Assembly: GCF_001680005.1 (NCBI RefSeq)
Contig: NC_033558.1
Coordinates: forward strand, 960,501 to 1,024,500
DNA length: 64,000 nt
Direction of reading: 5' to 3'
From: Plasmodium coatneyi
Taxonomy: Eukaryota; Apicomplexa; Aconoidasida; Haemosporida; Plasmodiidae
Under the pieces are notes generated by a model. That model was not told where the DNA came from and made no database searches. It worked only from the letters and a program-made list of their open reading frames with translations. The position numbers were made by a program, and so were the translations under genes. This document shows, one piece after another, positions 13,384 to 22,728 of this stretch (positions within the stretch are counted from its first letter, which is position 1; each line of letters starts with the position of its first letter).

Positions 13384-13794
13384 ATGAACCACTTGGCTTC
13401 TTCCCTCGAGGCATCATCAGCGTTCACCTTGCAACGTTTGCGTATATTCTTCTTCCCCAAGTATGTGCCTCGTGAAACGTTAGAATTGCTGAAGGCAAAT
13501 GGGAGCATCACAGAGGGGGCACAGAATGTTGAGGAGACATCCAAATGGTGGCGAATCGATCGTGCATGGAATAAGGGGCTCTTAAAAAAAGTCGTGAAAA
13601 ATGGCAAAAGGAACAATTCTTCGGATGACCGCATATTGAGAGTGCCCTTCCACGATCATACAATAAGTGAAACAATGTGGTCATTTAAAAAATTCAATAA
13701 TATGAAAGGAAATCTCTTAAGCGCTTTGCAAAAGGAACGATTTGATAATCGACGGGGGGTAGTGTCGAGTGGCCTTTTTATAAATCTTAAATAG
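13384..13794 (+). CDS. possible small hypothetical protein (136 residues), doubtful
   Basis: An ATG at 13384 opens a 136-codon frame ending at 13794. It is more protein-like than other stray intergenic frames here: balanced composition, no homopolymer-derived stretches, and a plausible amphipathic basic segment around residues 50-75. There is no signal peptide, membrane segment or known domain. Against it, frames of 140-160 codons that look accidental occur elsewhere in this window, and it lies in the divergent upstream region of LISP2, where a long 5' UTR or upstream open frame is equally likely. I recognise no family. Confidence 0.25.
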   Translation: MNHLASSLEASSAFTLQRLRIFFFPKYVPRETLELLKANGSITEGAQNVEETSKWWRIDRAWNKGLLKKVVKNGKRNNSSDDRILRVPFHDHTISETMWSFKKFNNMKGNLLSALQKERFDNRRGVVSSGLFINLK

Positions 13795-14457
13795 GAAAGC
13801 TCCTCACCCGCATCCACCTTCTTTGCCGAGCGTTAAACTGTTGTATGCACATTTAGAAACGCTGCATGCACATTTCCCCGTTGATCATTTTTTTTTTTCT
13901 GCTTAACTTGTTTTATTCTTCCGTGAAAAATGGAGGCGTTTGAGGAAATCCTCTTAGTGGTTGTTCTAAGTTGGGGTTATCTGATGAGCCCCTAGGTTTT
14001 TTCCTTTAAGTGTCTACACAGTACCAATGGCACGAAATCGCTCCATCGTGTAATTACGAGACTTGAGCGAAGGGCTCTGGCAAGTGGAACCACATCTGAG
14101 AAGCAACGACGTGGTCGATCGTGTGTCAAACGGATGCACATGCAAGGTTGTGTCAAATGGATTGGCAAAACTGGTTCACGTAAAATTGTTAAATGAATAC
14201 ACATTAAATCGGCAAAAAAATGTATCATTCAAAAAAGAAAAAAAGTTGAAGCCGTCAGTTGACAATTTCTTTTAAGTAAAACTTTACACATTAAGGAACA
14301 AAAAATTGCAAGAGGCCAAGTAGCAAAACAACAAAACAATTGAACCATTGAACAATTGAACAAATCATATGAAAAAAACATCTGAACGAAAAAACTAAAC
14401 TCTAAATCTTAATCCTTTTCTTGTAAAACTCCTCTCTTCTTCTACTTGCGTGAAACC
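13795..14457. promoter_or_regulatory. proximal upstream region / 5' UTR of LISP2
   Basis: The 660 bases before the LISP2 ATG contain no ATG-initiated frame of note and become A-rich close to the gene. At 14337-14366 the heptamer ATTGAAC occurs three times at 8-9 base intervals. The region presumably includes the LISP2 transcription start and leader; no specific factor site can be assigned from sequence alone. Confidence 0.4.
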
Positions 14458-17400
14458 ATGTGGGATACTGCATACCTGAAAAGGGTGACGCTAATTTCTT
14501 TTTTTCTTCTCGCGGTTAAGTACTTGGAATATTATTCCATAAAAAAAGGGCACAGAAATGAACGCACCAGTTCTTTTGCGAAACCGCAAGCAGATGCGTT
14601 AGGGCACTACTTAGGAGGGCGCACCCATGAGCGGAAAACACTGACCAGTTTTCCAGCAGGGTTCCCATTGCACAGTAGTAGCAGCGGTGTACCCCAGAAT
14701 TGCCCTAAGGAGGATGCGTTAAGTGTAAATGGTTATATCAAACGGAATAAAAAGAAGGGTGGCGAAGTATGGGCACTCGACCAAAGTAACCTTACTTTGT
14801 GCTACAATGGGGTGACCTCCCACGGGGGGGAAAGTTGCGCTAAGCCGGTTGCATCAGCGCGAGTCGGGGCAAAGAAGAACAACTGTGCATGCAGTGATAA
14901 GGACGATTTTTACAAAAATGGAAAAGAGAAAAATGCACCCATGCTGGGTGGGAAAATTGTAAACCGAATTATCTCTCACTTCTTTAAATTGCTTGACGAA
15001 TGTGCACAAGTGAAACGTAAGCTAGCCAGTGTGTTGGAAGTTTTTCTCACTAGAGGGGGCACGCACAGATCGAATTTTTTTCCCCCCCCTGGAAACCTAG
15101 CCGACGGTGGTGCATATACATTTATGGATGAAGATAAAATTTACAACAAATTTTTTTATCATCCTTATGTGCTTCCTCCAAATGGATACTTAACCACAGA
15201 TGGAGAATTGTTCCCTTTTCACTACTCCCATTCTGACCGTGTCGGAATTATTAATAGTGAGGGCATAACAAATGGCAGAATCACTCTGGACGAATGGCTA
15301 GAAAAAGGAACACATGAACTGGATCACAAATCAACATGGGATAGAATGAGGTGCAAAATTGACCCCTTGGGAGGAAGCATCAGGGGCATGTCATCGAAAA
15401 TGTCAGGCAGAAGGTTATCGGACGAAATACCGCTGGTCAAAGGGGGCAATAAGGACGGCCAGGGGGATAAGGGGAAAGATGATAGACGCAAGGATGACGA
15501 TGACGCCAAGAAGAACACGCCTTTGCAAGATGGTTATACAGTACACCATCCCCCGGAGAAAGATAATAAGAAGAAAAGAATATGCAGGTTGTTGTCACCT
15601 CAATATATGTACCAAATTATGCCAAATTATGAAACGGAGCTAGAAGAAAAAGAAAAAAAAAAAGAATGTATTAATTGCAGGATATTGTCAGAAGGAAATT
15701 CCAAAATTGAGGACAAGGATAAGGATGAAAAATATAAGACAGATGAACAACAGGAAAATGACAAAAATGAAAAGGAAGAACCTAAAAGATCGATATGCAG
15801 AATCTTGCAGGAGAATGATAAGAAACAGAGTCGTTCGACCAATAACATCGATGGAATAAGAGCAAACGACGAAATATTAAGAGGGAAGGATGGTGCAAGT
15901 AGTAAGGGGTATAGACAGTTTAGAATCCTGTTAGAGCAGGATCAAAGGTCCTATTCCTCTGCAATGGGAAAGGGTGCAGAAGGAAGAAAGAATCAGCGAG
16001 TCAATGGTGTATGTGGTCGGAACAGTAGACAGCTTGCAATTCTACAAGAACATTTTTCACCAGATGATGATTCTTCAGACATGAATGGATATGATGGAGA
16101 TGGAATCAGAAGCCATGATGGAAGTGGCACGAATGGTAAGCAATTTAGGATTCTAGCGGACAGTCCAGACGGAAGTGATGTATATTTGGAGATAGATGGA
16201 CTTGAGGGAAGTGGCGGAAGTGGAGGAAATGGGGATGATAAAAATGGAGGAGAGGGGGGTGATGCAGTCGTCCCTAACAGTAGGAGGATCAGAATTCTTG
16301 CACAAAAAAGTTCATCATCAGATGGAAGAAACTATGAATCAGATAGTCTATTTAATGATACTAAAACTCCGAAAAATGGAGATGAAGGAGAAGAGTCTGA
16401 TGGAAGCAACAGGGGAAATGGTTCGAATGGTAGACAATTTAGGATTCTGGCACAAGATGGTTCATCACCAGATGATGAGAAGTATGAGTCAGGTGGAGGA
16501 AATGAGGGTAGTAGCGCAAATGAGGATGATACGAAGGAAGGAAGGACAAATGATACGTTCGGATTTCAATGTAGAGGGTTCAGAGTTCTGACAGAGGAAG
16601 GTTCATCATTAGATGGAAAAGGCCATGGGTCAGAAAAGGGAAATGAAGTAGATGTAAGTGGGGGAAGTAACGGAAACGGAGATGGTGAAAATGAAGAAAA
16701 AAAGGAAAGACTCTTGTCTCACTATAGAAGGCCTAGAAATTTAGCAGAAGTGGGTCAATCATCCGATGGTAAACTCAAAATCATGCCAGGTGGAGCAGGG
16801 GGACATGGAGGAACAGGATCTGAACAAGGAAATAATGGAGAAACTGATAATAACAATTGCTCAGACTGTAGAAGGATTAGGATTCTGATGGAAGATGTTT
16901 CTCCATGGGATGATACAAATTACAACGCGGATGGAGGGGAAAGTGGAGGCAGTGTTGGTAGTGGAAGTTCCTCGAATATTAGACGCTTTAGGATCTTGGT
17001 TGATGGTGACCAAGAATTTCCCTATAATGATGTCAAGATTGGGGGGCAACCAATTGGAGGAGGTGTAGGACATGGAAATGGAGGAAATGGAATGGGCGGA
17101 AGTGGAGATCAGGGAACTCAGTCTGATGGAAGCAACAACAATGGAACTAACACAAATAGTAGGCAATTTAGGATTCTTGCACAAAAGGATTCATCAACAG
17201 GCGGATCAGAGGATAAGGAAAATGAAGGAAGTGAAGGAAGTAAAGATCGGGGAACTCAGTCTGATGGAAACAACAATGAAGCTAACACAAATAGTAGGCA
17301 ATTTAGGATTCTTGCACAAAAGGATTCATCAACAGGCGGATCAGAGGATAAGGAAAATGAAGGAAGTGAAGGAAGTAAAGATCGGGGAACTCAGTCTGAT

Positions 17401-20400
17401 GGAAACAACAATGAAACTAACACAAATAGTAGGCAATTTAGGATTCTTGCACAAAAGGATTCATCAACAGGCGGATCAGAGGATAAGGAAAATGAAGGGA
17501 GTGAAGGAAGGAAAAATCAGGGAACGCAGTCTGATGGAAACGACAATGGAACTAACACAAATAGTAGGCAATTTAGGATTCTTGCACAAAAGGATTCATC
17601 AACAGGCGGATCAGAGGATAAGGAAAATGAAGGGAGTGAAGGAAGGAAAAATCAGGGAACGCAGTCTGATGGAAACGACAATGGAACTAACACAAATAGT
17701 AGGCAATTTAGGATTCTTGCACAAAAGGATTCATCATCACGTGATACAAACGATGATTCAGGTGGAAAAGAAGGTCCATTAGATTTAAGTTCGAGAAGTA
17801 AAGATCGGGGAACTCAGTCTGATGGAAACAACAATGAAGCTAACACAAATAGTAGGCAATTTAGGATTCTTGCACAAAAGGATTCATCAACAGGCGGATC
17901 AGAGGATAAGGAAAATGAAGGAAGTGAAGGAAGGAAAAATCAGGGAACTCAGTCTGATGGAAACGACAATGGAACTAACACAAATAGTAGGCAATTTAGG
18001 ATTCTTACACAAAAAGATTCATCACAGGATGGTACAGATTATGATTCAGATGGAGGAGAAAATGATGGAAATAAAACTAGGGAAAGTGTAATTAAGGGGA
18101 ATGGAGGTCAGGGAAATGAATCTACTGGAAACTACAATGGAAATGGTTTTAACAGTAGAAAGCTGAGGATTCTGGCTCAAGAAGGTTCGTCAGGAGATTG
18201 TACGAACGATGGGCCAGATAAGGAAAATGAAAGAATTGTAGGTAGGGAAAGTGTCATTGAGACAAGTGGAAATCAGGGAAGTACAACACATAGAAAACGT
18301 GATGGTCAAGGATCGAGTACTAGACAACCTAGTCTTTTATCAAAAATGGACCAACCAAATAAGATCATCAACGGATCAGATGAATTAGGCACAGGAGTGT
18401 TTGGTGGATCAGATGGAGGTGACCAAGGGGGTGAAGGAAATGGCGGAAATATTACTGATGATAGAAAAGGTGTACTTTTATCAAGTGCTATTTTGTCCTC
18501 TACAGATGGGCTGCAAAAGAGCGAAGTGGGATATAAGGGGGAAGGGAAGGAAGAGGAAAGATTGTCTAAATATCTGACGGGTGATGTGGAAAAAATGTCT
18601 AGTGGATACAGCACCAAAGGAGTGAAGGCAGCGTCGGAGACAGAAAAGGGAAGAGAGGACCGAAGTTCGAGTGAAAAGGTGGATATGTCACCCAGATTTA
18701 AAAAGTACGATATAGATGAAGAGGAGGAAGAAGAAGATGAAGCGGATGATGAAGAGGAAGAAGAAGAGGAAGAATTAAAGAAGATCGAAACAAATAAGGG
18801 TAAGTACTACTCATGTAACATAAACGAAACGACCCAATCGTTGAATAAGGTTGCTGGTGATTATGTCGGTTCGGCTCCTGATAGAAAGGCGAATAAGTTG
18901 AAGCGCCTTATTAAGGGCAGTTCCGGTGAGTGGGGAGATTCCCTGAAGTCTTCCAGTTTGTCTAACTACGGAAAATACGGGAATTATGGGGATCATTCCA
19001 GTCAGGCTGCTACTCACAAGCATGCCAGTTACAAGCACCTGTTCAGCGAAAGCGCTTACATATACAGAAGGGGCAACTACTACTTTATCAATCCGAGCCC
19101 ATTTAGTATAGTAAAAATGAAGCAGCAAGAAGGAGTGCGACATCCTAAAGGCAGCCGTGATTACATGGACTGCTACGCCACCTGGTTTAGCAGCAAGCAT
19201 AACTCATCACGGGGAAATGAATATGCCCATAGACATATAAAGCAAATAGAAGAACTACTCCCCGGTTCTTTAACAGGTTTTAAAAACAACGATGGGTATA
19301 TGAGATTACTTGTGCCTTCCTTTGTCCCAGAAGACACATTTTTGCATTGCCTTTTTAGAAGTGAGTCTTATCATGGAATGGTGGATGGAGAGGGTCACGT
19401 CAGTCGAACTGAGTCATACCCTGTGAAAATTTATTTGAAGAAAAATTTAAGCAAAACGAAAGGATGCTCCTTTCAAGTGAAGGAAGGAAACGTATTTCAC
19501 AAGGAGTATGCAGAGAGGGAGTCATTCCTAACCAGGAAGATAATCATGAATGAAAAAAACAGTAGCAACAACGAGTGTGTGATAAATGCGTTTAACGAAA
19601 TTGTGGGATTTCAATGTGGACCCCCTTACTACAGAATGGACAAAAAGGAAAAGCACACTCTGGACGGTTATAACATGACCAGTGAGAAAAAGGAAGACAA
19701 TCTGATGAGCCAAGGTGTATCCAAAGGAGCCTTTTTTATGACTGATCCTCCATACTGCTTTGAGCATGTGAATGAAAATCAGAACGTGATGGATATTTTG
19801 CCCGGCAGTTTTCCCTTCCCAAGTTCGAATATGTTGGCTGGACAGATTGAAGCAAACCATACGAGGTATATAAAAGTGGACAAGTTCAGTGAGAGCAAAA
19901 CTATTGCATGCTACTGCAACTATTATAAGGATAACAGCATCATGTATTCTGGAAAGATAATTATAAAAGTGCAACCCAGCCAAGACGCGCATTTGAGTAG
20001 TAAAGGTGGTCACCTAGGGGAGTCTGAAGAAAAGGTAAATTTTGTCAAAGGGGTGGAAAAGAAGAAGGGCGCTGCTAAGGAAGATATGAATCTTATCCTA
20101 GAAAAGAGAAGCTCACATAGGGGAAAAAACTACGACAGTGATAGGGATGCACACGGTGGGGGTAAGAAAGGGGCTGCTTCCACCGAATACACGCAGGACA
20201 TGGCAAAGAAGAACTTCATCTCCAACATTAACCCCAAACACAAGGAAGGAATAAACAGCATTTTCTTCAAAAAGAATATGGGGCTGTCGACCGTGAGTTA
20301 TGACGTCATCCAACGATTTGGCGACAAATTCAAGGGTGAATATGTTGAGGAGGTGCCCCTGGAGGATACCTACAGGGAGGAAGGTGACTCTGCTGGAGGT

Positions 20401-21720
20401 GCCTATACCGACTTGGATGGCGAAGCTGACACACAGGAATATGACGATGAGTACACAGATGCGTATACCGATTCGTATGCTGATCCGTATGGAGAACCCT
20501 ACGATGACGCGCATACCGATCCGTATAGCAGCCTCGAGGATGATGCCAATGGAGACTTCCTTCTCGACTTGGACAGCCTCATGAATGAAAACGCACCCTC
20601 CAAATATAAGCCCCTAGACGGAAGCGTTGATCTGAAGGACAGTATCATGCATGCTGGAGAGTCCCAAACCATTACTGTCATTAACAAATCTAAAAATGTT
20701 AAGCTGATGCTTCCACAGTTGGGGGCAATGAAAAAGACGGATGGAGGGGATCGGGGGCTCCCCCACCCTAAGGTGATCTCAGTCGTTTATGAAGAGAAAG
20801 GGAATAAACATGAGAATGTGAACAAATCGCTCAAACTGTTTAAGGAGTTCTTCCCTCCTGTGGTTAGGGAGCCCGAAGTGGTAGACGCGAAGAAGAACGT
20901 GGATGTTGAAGACGGGGTGGACCCTCTAGAGGGGGAGAAGGATATACATGAAGAGGGAAAAGACGAGCTGATCGATGAGGAGCAGGATGAAGAAGGCGTT
21001 GGGGAATGGATAGAATGGGATGATCGGAAGGATGGAAAGTTTGATAAGGACGGGAAGGACATGCGCGACTTCAACAACCAAGCATTCAGCAAAGTGCAGA
21101 AAAATGAAACGAATAATACAATCGATGGAGAGATAAGCGATTCTGGTGACGACCCCAGTGGGGAGAAGGAGGACGACGGAAGAGACTCATTATATGCAGA
21201 AGACGAATACATACTGATGAGAAAACGAAGACGCGATGCGAAGGATTCACGCTCTGGTGAACAACCATCACAGGAAAAAGGACGACCACGGAGAGAGGTG
21301 AAGCGAGAGGCGCAAAAGAAACGGGCGAATAGTGCCAAAGATGGAAAACAGGGCAGCGATTCACGTGCTGATGAGGGTGACAAGCACAGGGGACAACCTA
21401 ATGGAGAGAAAAAGGAACATCTCGAAGGAATCATGGACGAACAATCTGCAGAACGACGTGGTGCAGATAAGGTTGATCAAGTTGAGGGACTAAGTAAACA
21501 GGTGGAGGATTCAAAGGAAGGATTAGACCCACCTAAGGAGGAAACTGACGGGATGAGTGGTGAAATAGGTGAGGGAAAAATATCAGATAAAGGGGGAGAA
21601 GACCAGAAGAACGAGGCGAAAAACGCACAAAATGTTGAACCACAGGGGAGCAAAAGTTCCAACGGGAAGAGGAAAAAAAGGATGAGAAAAAGAATGAGAG
21701 AGAAGCTGCAAACGAAATGA
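14458..21720 (+). CDS. liver-specific protein 2 (LISP2), 6-cys-related repeat protein
   Basis: A single exon of 2420 residues. I chose the ATG at 14458; the frame is open slightly further upstream but without an ATG. LISP2 is a mid-to-late liver-stage protein known from rodent and vivax-type parasites. Visible features: a hydrophobic signal segment at residues about 10-28; a repeat region about 377-1292 built on an R-x-L-x-[D/E/Q] pentamer, including a 45-residue tandem array (about 890-1190); a Glu/Asp run near 1421-1441; and a modified 6-cysteine domain about 1565-1835 with Cys at 1572, 1631, 1670, 1707, 1720, 1767, 1818 and 1820. Then come an acidic Tyr/Asp/Pro-rich repeat (about 1980-2025), a long charged tail and two basic clusters (about 2255-2260 and 2404-2414). 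There is no C-terminal hydrophobic segment, so no GPI anchor. Repeats plus a C-terminal 6-cys-like domain, and its place next to PRP8, make the identification firm. Confidence 0.93.
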   Translation: MWDTAYLKRVTLISFFLLAVKYLEYYSIKKGHRNERTSSFAKPQADALGHYLGGRTHERKTLTSFPAGFPLHSSSSGVPQNCPKEDALSVNGYIKRNKKKGGEVWALDQSNLTLCYNGVTSHGGESCAKPVASARVGAKKNNCACSDKDDFYKNGKEKNAPMLGGKIVNRIISHFFKLLDECAQVKRKLASVLEVFLTRGGTHRSNFFPPPGNLADGGAYTFMDEDKIYNKFFYHPYVLPPNGYLTTDGELFPFHYSHSDRVGIINSEGITNGRITLDEWLEKGTHELDHKSTWDRMRCKIDPLGGSIRGMSSKMSGRRLSDEIPLVKGGNKDGQGDKGKDDRRKDDDDAKKNTPLQDGYTVHHPPEKDNKKKRICRLLSPQYMYQIMPNYETELEEKEKKKECINCRILSEGNSKIEDKDKDEKYKTDEQQENDKNEKEEPKRSICRILQENDKKQSRSTNNIDGIRANDEILRGKDGASSKGYRQFRILLEQDQRSYSSAMGKGAEGRKNQRVNGVCGRNSRQLAILQEHFSPDDDSSDMNGYDGDGIRSHDGSGTNGKQFRILADSPDGSDVYLEIDGLEGSGGSGGNGDDKNGGEGGDAVVPNSRRIRILAQKSSSSDGRNYESDSLFNDTKTPKNGDEGEESDGSNRGNGSNGRQFRILAQDGSSPDDEKYESGGGNEGSSANEDDTKEGRTNDTFGFQCRGFRVLTEEGSSLDGKGHGSEKGNEVDVSGGSNGNGDGENEEKKERLLSHYRRPRNLAEVGQSSDGKLKIMPGGAGGHGGTGSEQGNNGETDNNNCSDCRRIRILMEDVSPWDDTNYNADGGESGGSVGSGSSSNIRRFRILVDGDQEFPYNDVKIGGQPIGGGVGHGNGGNGMGGSGDQGTQSDGSNNNGTNTNSRQFRILAQKDSSTGGSEDKENEGSEGSKDRGTQSDGNNNEANTNSRQFRILAQKDSSTGGSEDKENEGSEGSKDRGTQSDGNNNETNTNSRQFRILAQKDSSTGGSEDKENEGSEGRKNQGTQSDGNDNGTNTNSRQFRILAQKDSSTGGSEDKENEGSEGRKNQGTQSDGNDNGTNTNSRQFRILAQKDSSSRDTNDDSGGKEGPLDLSSRSKDRGTQSDGNNNEANTNSRQFRILAQKDSSTGGSEDKENEGSEGRKNQGTQSDGNDNGTNTNSRQFRILTQKDSSQDGTDYDSDGGENDGNKTRESVIKGNGGQGNESTGNYNGNGFNSRKLRILAQEGSSGDCTNDGPDKENERIVGRESVIETSGNQGSTTHRKRDGQGSSTRQPSLLSKMDQPNKIINGSDELGTGVFGGSDGGDQGGEGNGGNITDDRKGVLLSSAILSSTDGLQKSEVGYKGEGKEEERLSKYLTGDVEKMSSGYSTKGVKAASETEKGREDRSSSEKVDMSPRFKKYDIDEEEEEEDEADDEEEEEEEELKKIETNKGKYYSCNINETTQSLNKVAGDYVGSAPDRKANKLKRLIKGSSGEWGDSLKSSSLSNYGKYGNYGDHSSQAATHKHASYKHLFSESAYIYRRGNYYFINPSPFSIVKMKQQEGVRHPKGSRDYMDCYATWFSSKHNSSRGNEYAHRHIKQIEELLPGSLTGFKNNDGYMRLLVPSFVPEDTFLHCLFRSESYHGMVDGEGHVSRTESYPVKIYLKKNLSKTKGCSFQVKEGNVFHKEYAERESFLTRKIIMNEKNSSNNECVINAFNEIVGFQCGPPYYRMDKKEKHTLDGYNMTSEKKEDNLMSQGVSKGAFFMTDPPYCFEHVNENQNVMDILPGSFPFPSSNMLAGQIEANHTRYIKVDKFSESKTIACYCNYYKDNSIMYSGKIIIKVQPSQDAHLSSKGGHLGESEEKVNFVKGVEKKKGAAKEDMNLILEKRSSHRGKNYDSDRDAHGGGKKGAASTEYTQDMAKKNFISNINPKHKEGINSIFFKKNMGLSTVSYDVIQRFGDKFKGEYVEEVPLEDTYREEGDSAGGAYTDLDGEADTQEYDDEYTDAYTDSYADPYGEPYDDAHTDPYSSLEDDANGDFLLDLDSLMNENAPSKYKPLDGSVDLKDSIMHAGESQTITVINKSKNVKLMLPQLGAMKKTDGGDRGLPHPKVISVVYEEKGNKHENVNKSLKLFKEFFPPVVREPEVVDAKKNVDVEDGVDPLEGEKDIHEEGKDELIDEEQDEEGVGEWIEWDDRKDGKFDKDGKDMRDFNNQAFSKVQKNETNNTIDGEISDSGDDPSGEKEDDGRDSLYAEDEYILMRKRRRDAKDSRSGEQPSQEKGRPRREVKREAQKKRANSAKDGKQGSDSRADEGDKHRGQPNGEKKEHLEGIMDEQSAERRGADKVDQVEGLSKQVEDSKEGLDPPKEETDGMSGEIGEGKISDKGGEDQKNEAKNAQNVEPQGSKSSNGKRKKRMRKRMREKLQTK
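17101..18030 (+). repeat. 45-residue (135 bp) tandem repeat array in LISP2
   Basis: Seven copies of a 135-base coding unit share the core RQFRILAQKDSS (RILTQ in the last). The core begins at 17161, 17296, 17431, 17566, 17701, 17854 and 17989; spacing is exactly 135 except one interval of 153, where the end of a unit is replaced by unrelated residues. Units fall into two spacer types, one with SKDRGTQSDGNNNE and one with RKNQGTQSDGNDNG, in the order A-A-B-B-A-B after a divergent first unit. Confidence 0.95.
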
Positions 21721-22390
21721 TCCAAGCGAATTAGGCGGACCATCCGAACGAATCAGAGAGACAAAGACGAGTGCGTTCTGTCGAGCGAAACAACCTCATC
21801 ACATTTTTCATTCAACTCAAAGAAGGAAAAATACCACACCAGGATGATCACTACCTTGCACGGGTATTTGCGATGCGAAAAACTATGTGGTTTAAAACAT
21901 GGATTAGTATACCATGGGGAAAACCCCATTTCGCATGCAAAAGTGCAGGTATCAAAGGAGATTATCCTTTTTTCCCTCTTCATAACCACGCATACTACTC
22001 TTTTCATGTGCACTAACCAGCTTTGTCCATCTGAATGGAGCGACCGCTGGTTCCCATTTCGTGCATTGTCCTCTGCAGAGTTGCTCATAGAGTAAGGGCA
22101 TTTGCACGACTGCGAAATGTCTACCTTTTATCGCATATGTGCATATTTAGATGAGATCACTTTTAGATGAGGCACTTATTTTTTCCTTTTTTAGCACCCA
22201 TGGGGGTAAAGTGTGTCCAGGCGTGCGCATTCTGCGTCGGGCACTTACAACACATGGCGTGAAATGCTTACACACCTTTCATCACCTATTCGTGCGTCTA
22301 TATTGTGCACGCGTGAGAGAACGAATTCGTGACGTAAGTTGCGAAGACGGTAAATGTGGCAAAATCTGCCAAGAGTGATGCGTTGAAAAA

Positions 22391-22426
<36 letters not shown>

Positions 22427-22728
22427 ATGACAAATGAAAAGACAATCACAAGTGATATCACAAGTACAGACCGAGCGGATCCTCCTTTGAAGCCCATATT
22501 TAATCGGCTTGCAGGGCGTATAGAGTAAATATACGCAGGCAGCCCACACCTGCATACGAGGAACACGTAGAGTGCATTGCACCGACACCGTTCAGGTGAA
22601 AACTGCTCCGAGTTCACATAAAATGTGCAGCAGTTGAATTTATGGACAGCCAAATCTTTTTCATTTCCTAACAGAGTGGAGGTCTATCGCCCAGTCTGTG
22701 CGTTTTTAAGGCATTTGGTTCTTTGGTT
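21721..22728. other. convergent intergenic spacer with a 31-A run
   Basis: About 1 kb between the stop codons of LISP2 (+) and the C2/PH-like gene (-). It contains an uninterrupted 31-A run at 22394-22424, the longest A-run in the window. Short overlapping frames in it are accidental. The 3' UTRs of both genes should lie here. Confidence 0.6.
22394..22424 (+). repeat. 31-A homopolymer
   Basis: An uninterrupted run of 31 adenines in the convergent spacer between LISP2 and the C2/PH-like gene. It probably lies in the 3' UTR of the minus-strand gene, where it would be transcribed as poly-U. Length is likely unstable and assembly length may be unreliable. Confidence 0.95.

Noticed and set aside
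14063..14275. Upstream frame before LISP2
   Set aside because: It has no ATG start and ends in Lys-rich sequence from the A-rich leader.
17072..18091. Long plus-strand frames of 236 and 89 codons overlapping LISP2
   Set aside because: They are alternative-frame readings of the 135 bp repeat; because the period is a multiple of three, any frame without a stop in one unit stays open through the array.
20787..21434. 215-codon antisense frame in the LISP2 tail
   Set aside because: Ser/Pro/Phe-rich shadow opposite Lys/Glu/Asp codons, typical of antisense to charged low-complexity sequence.
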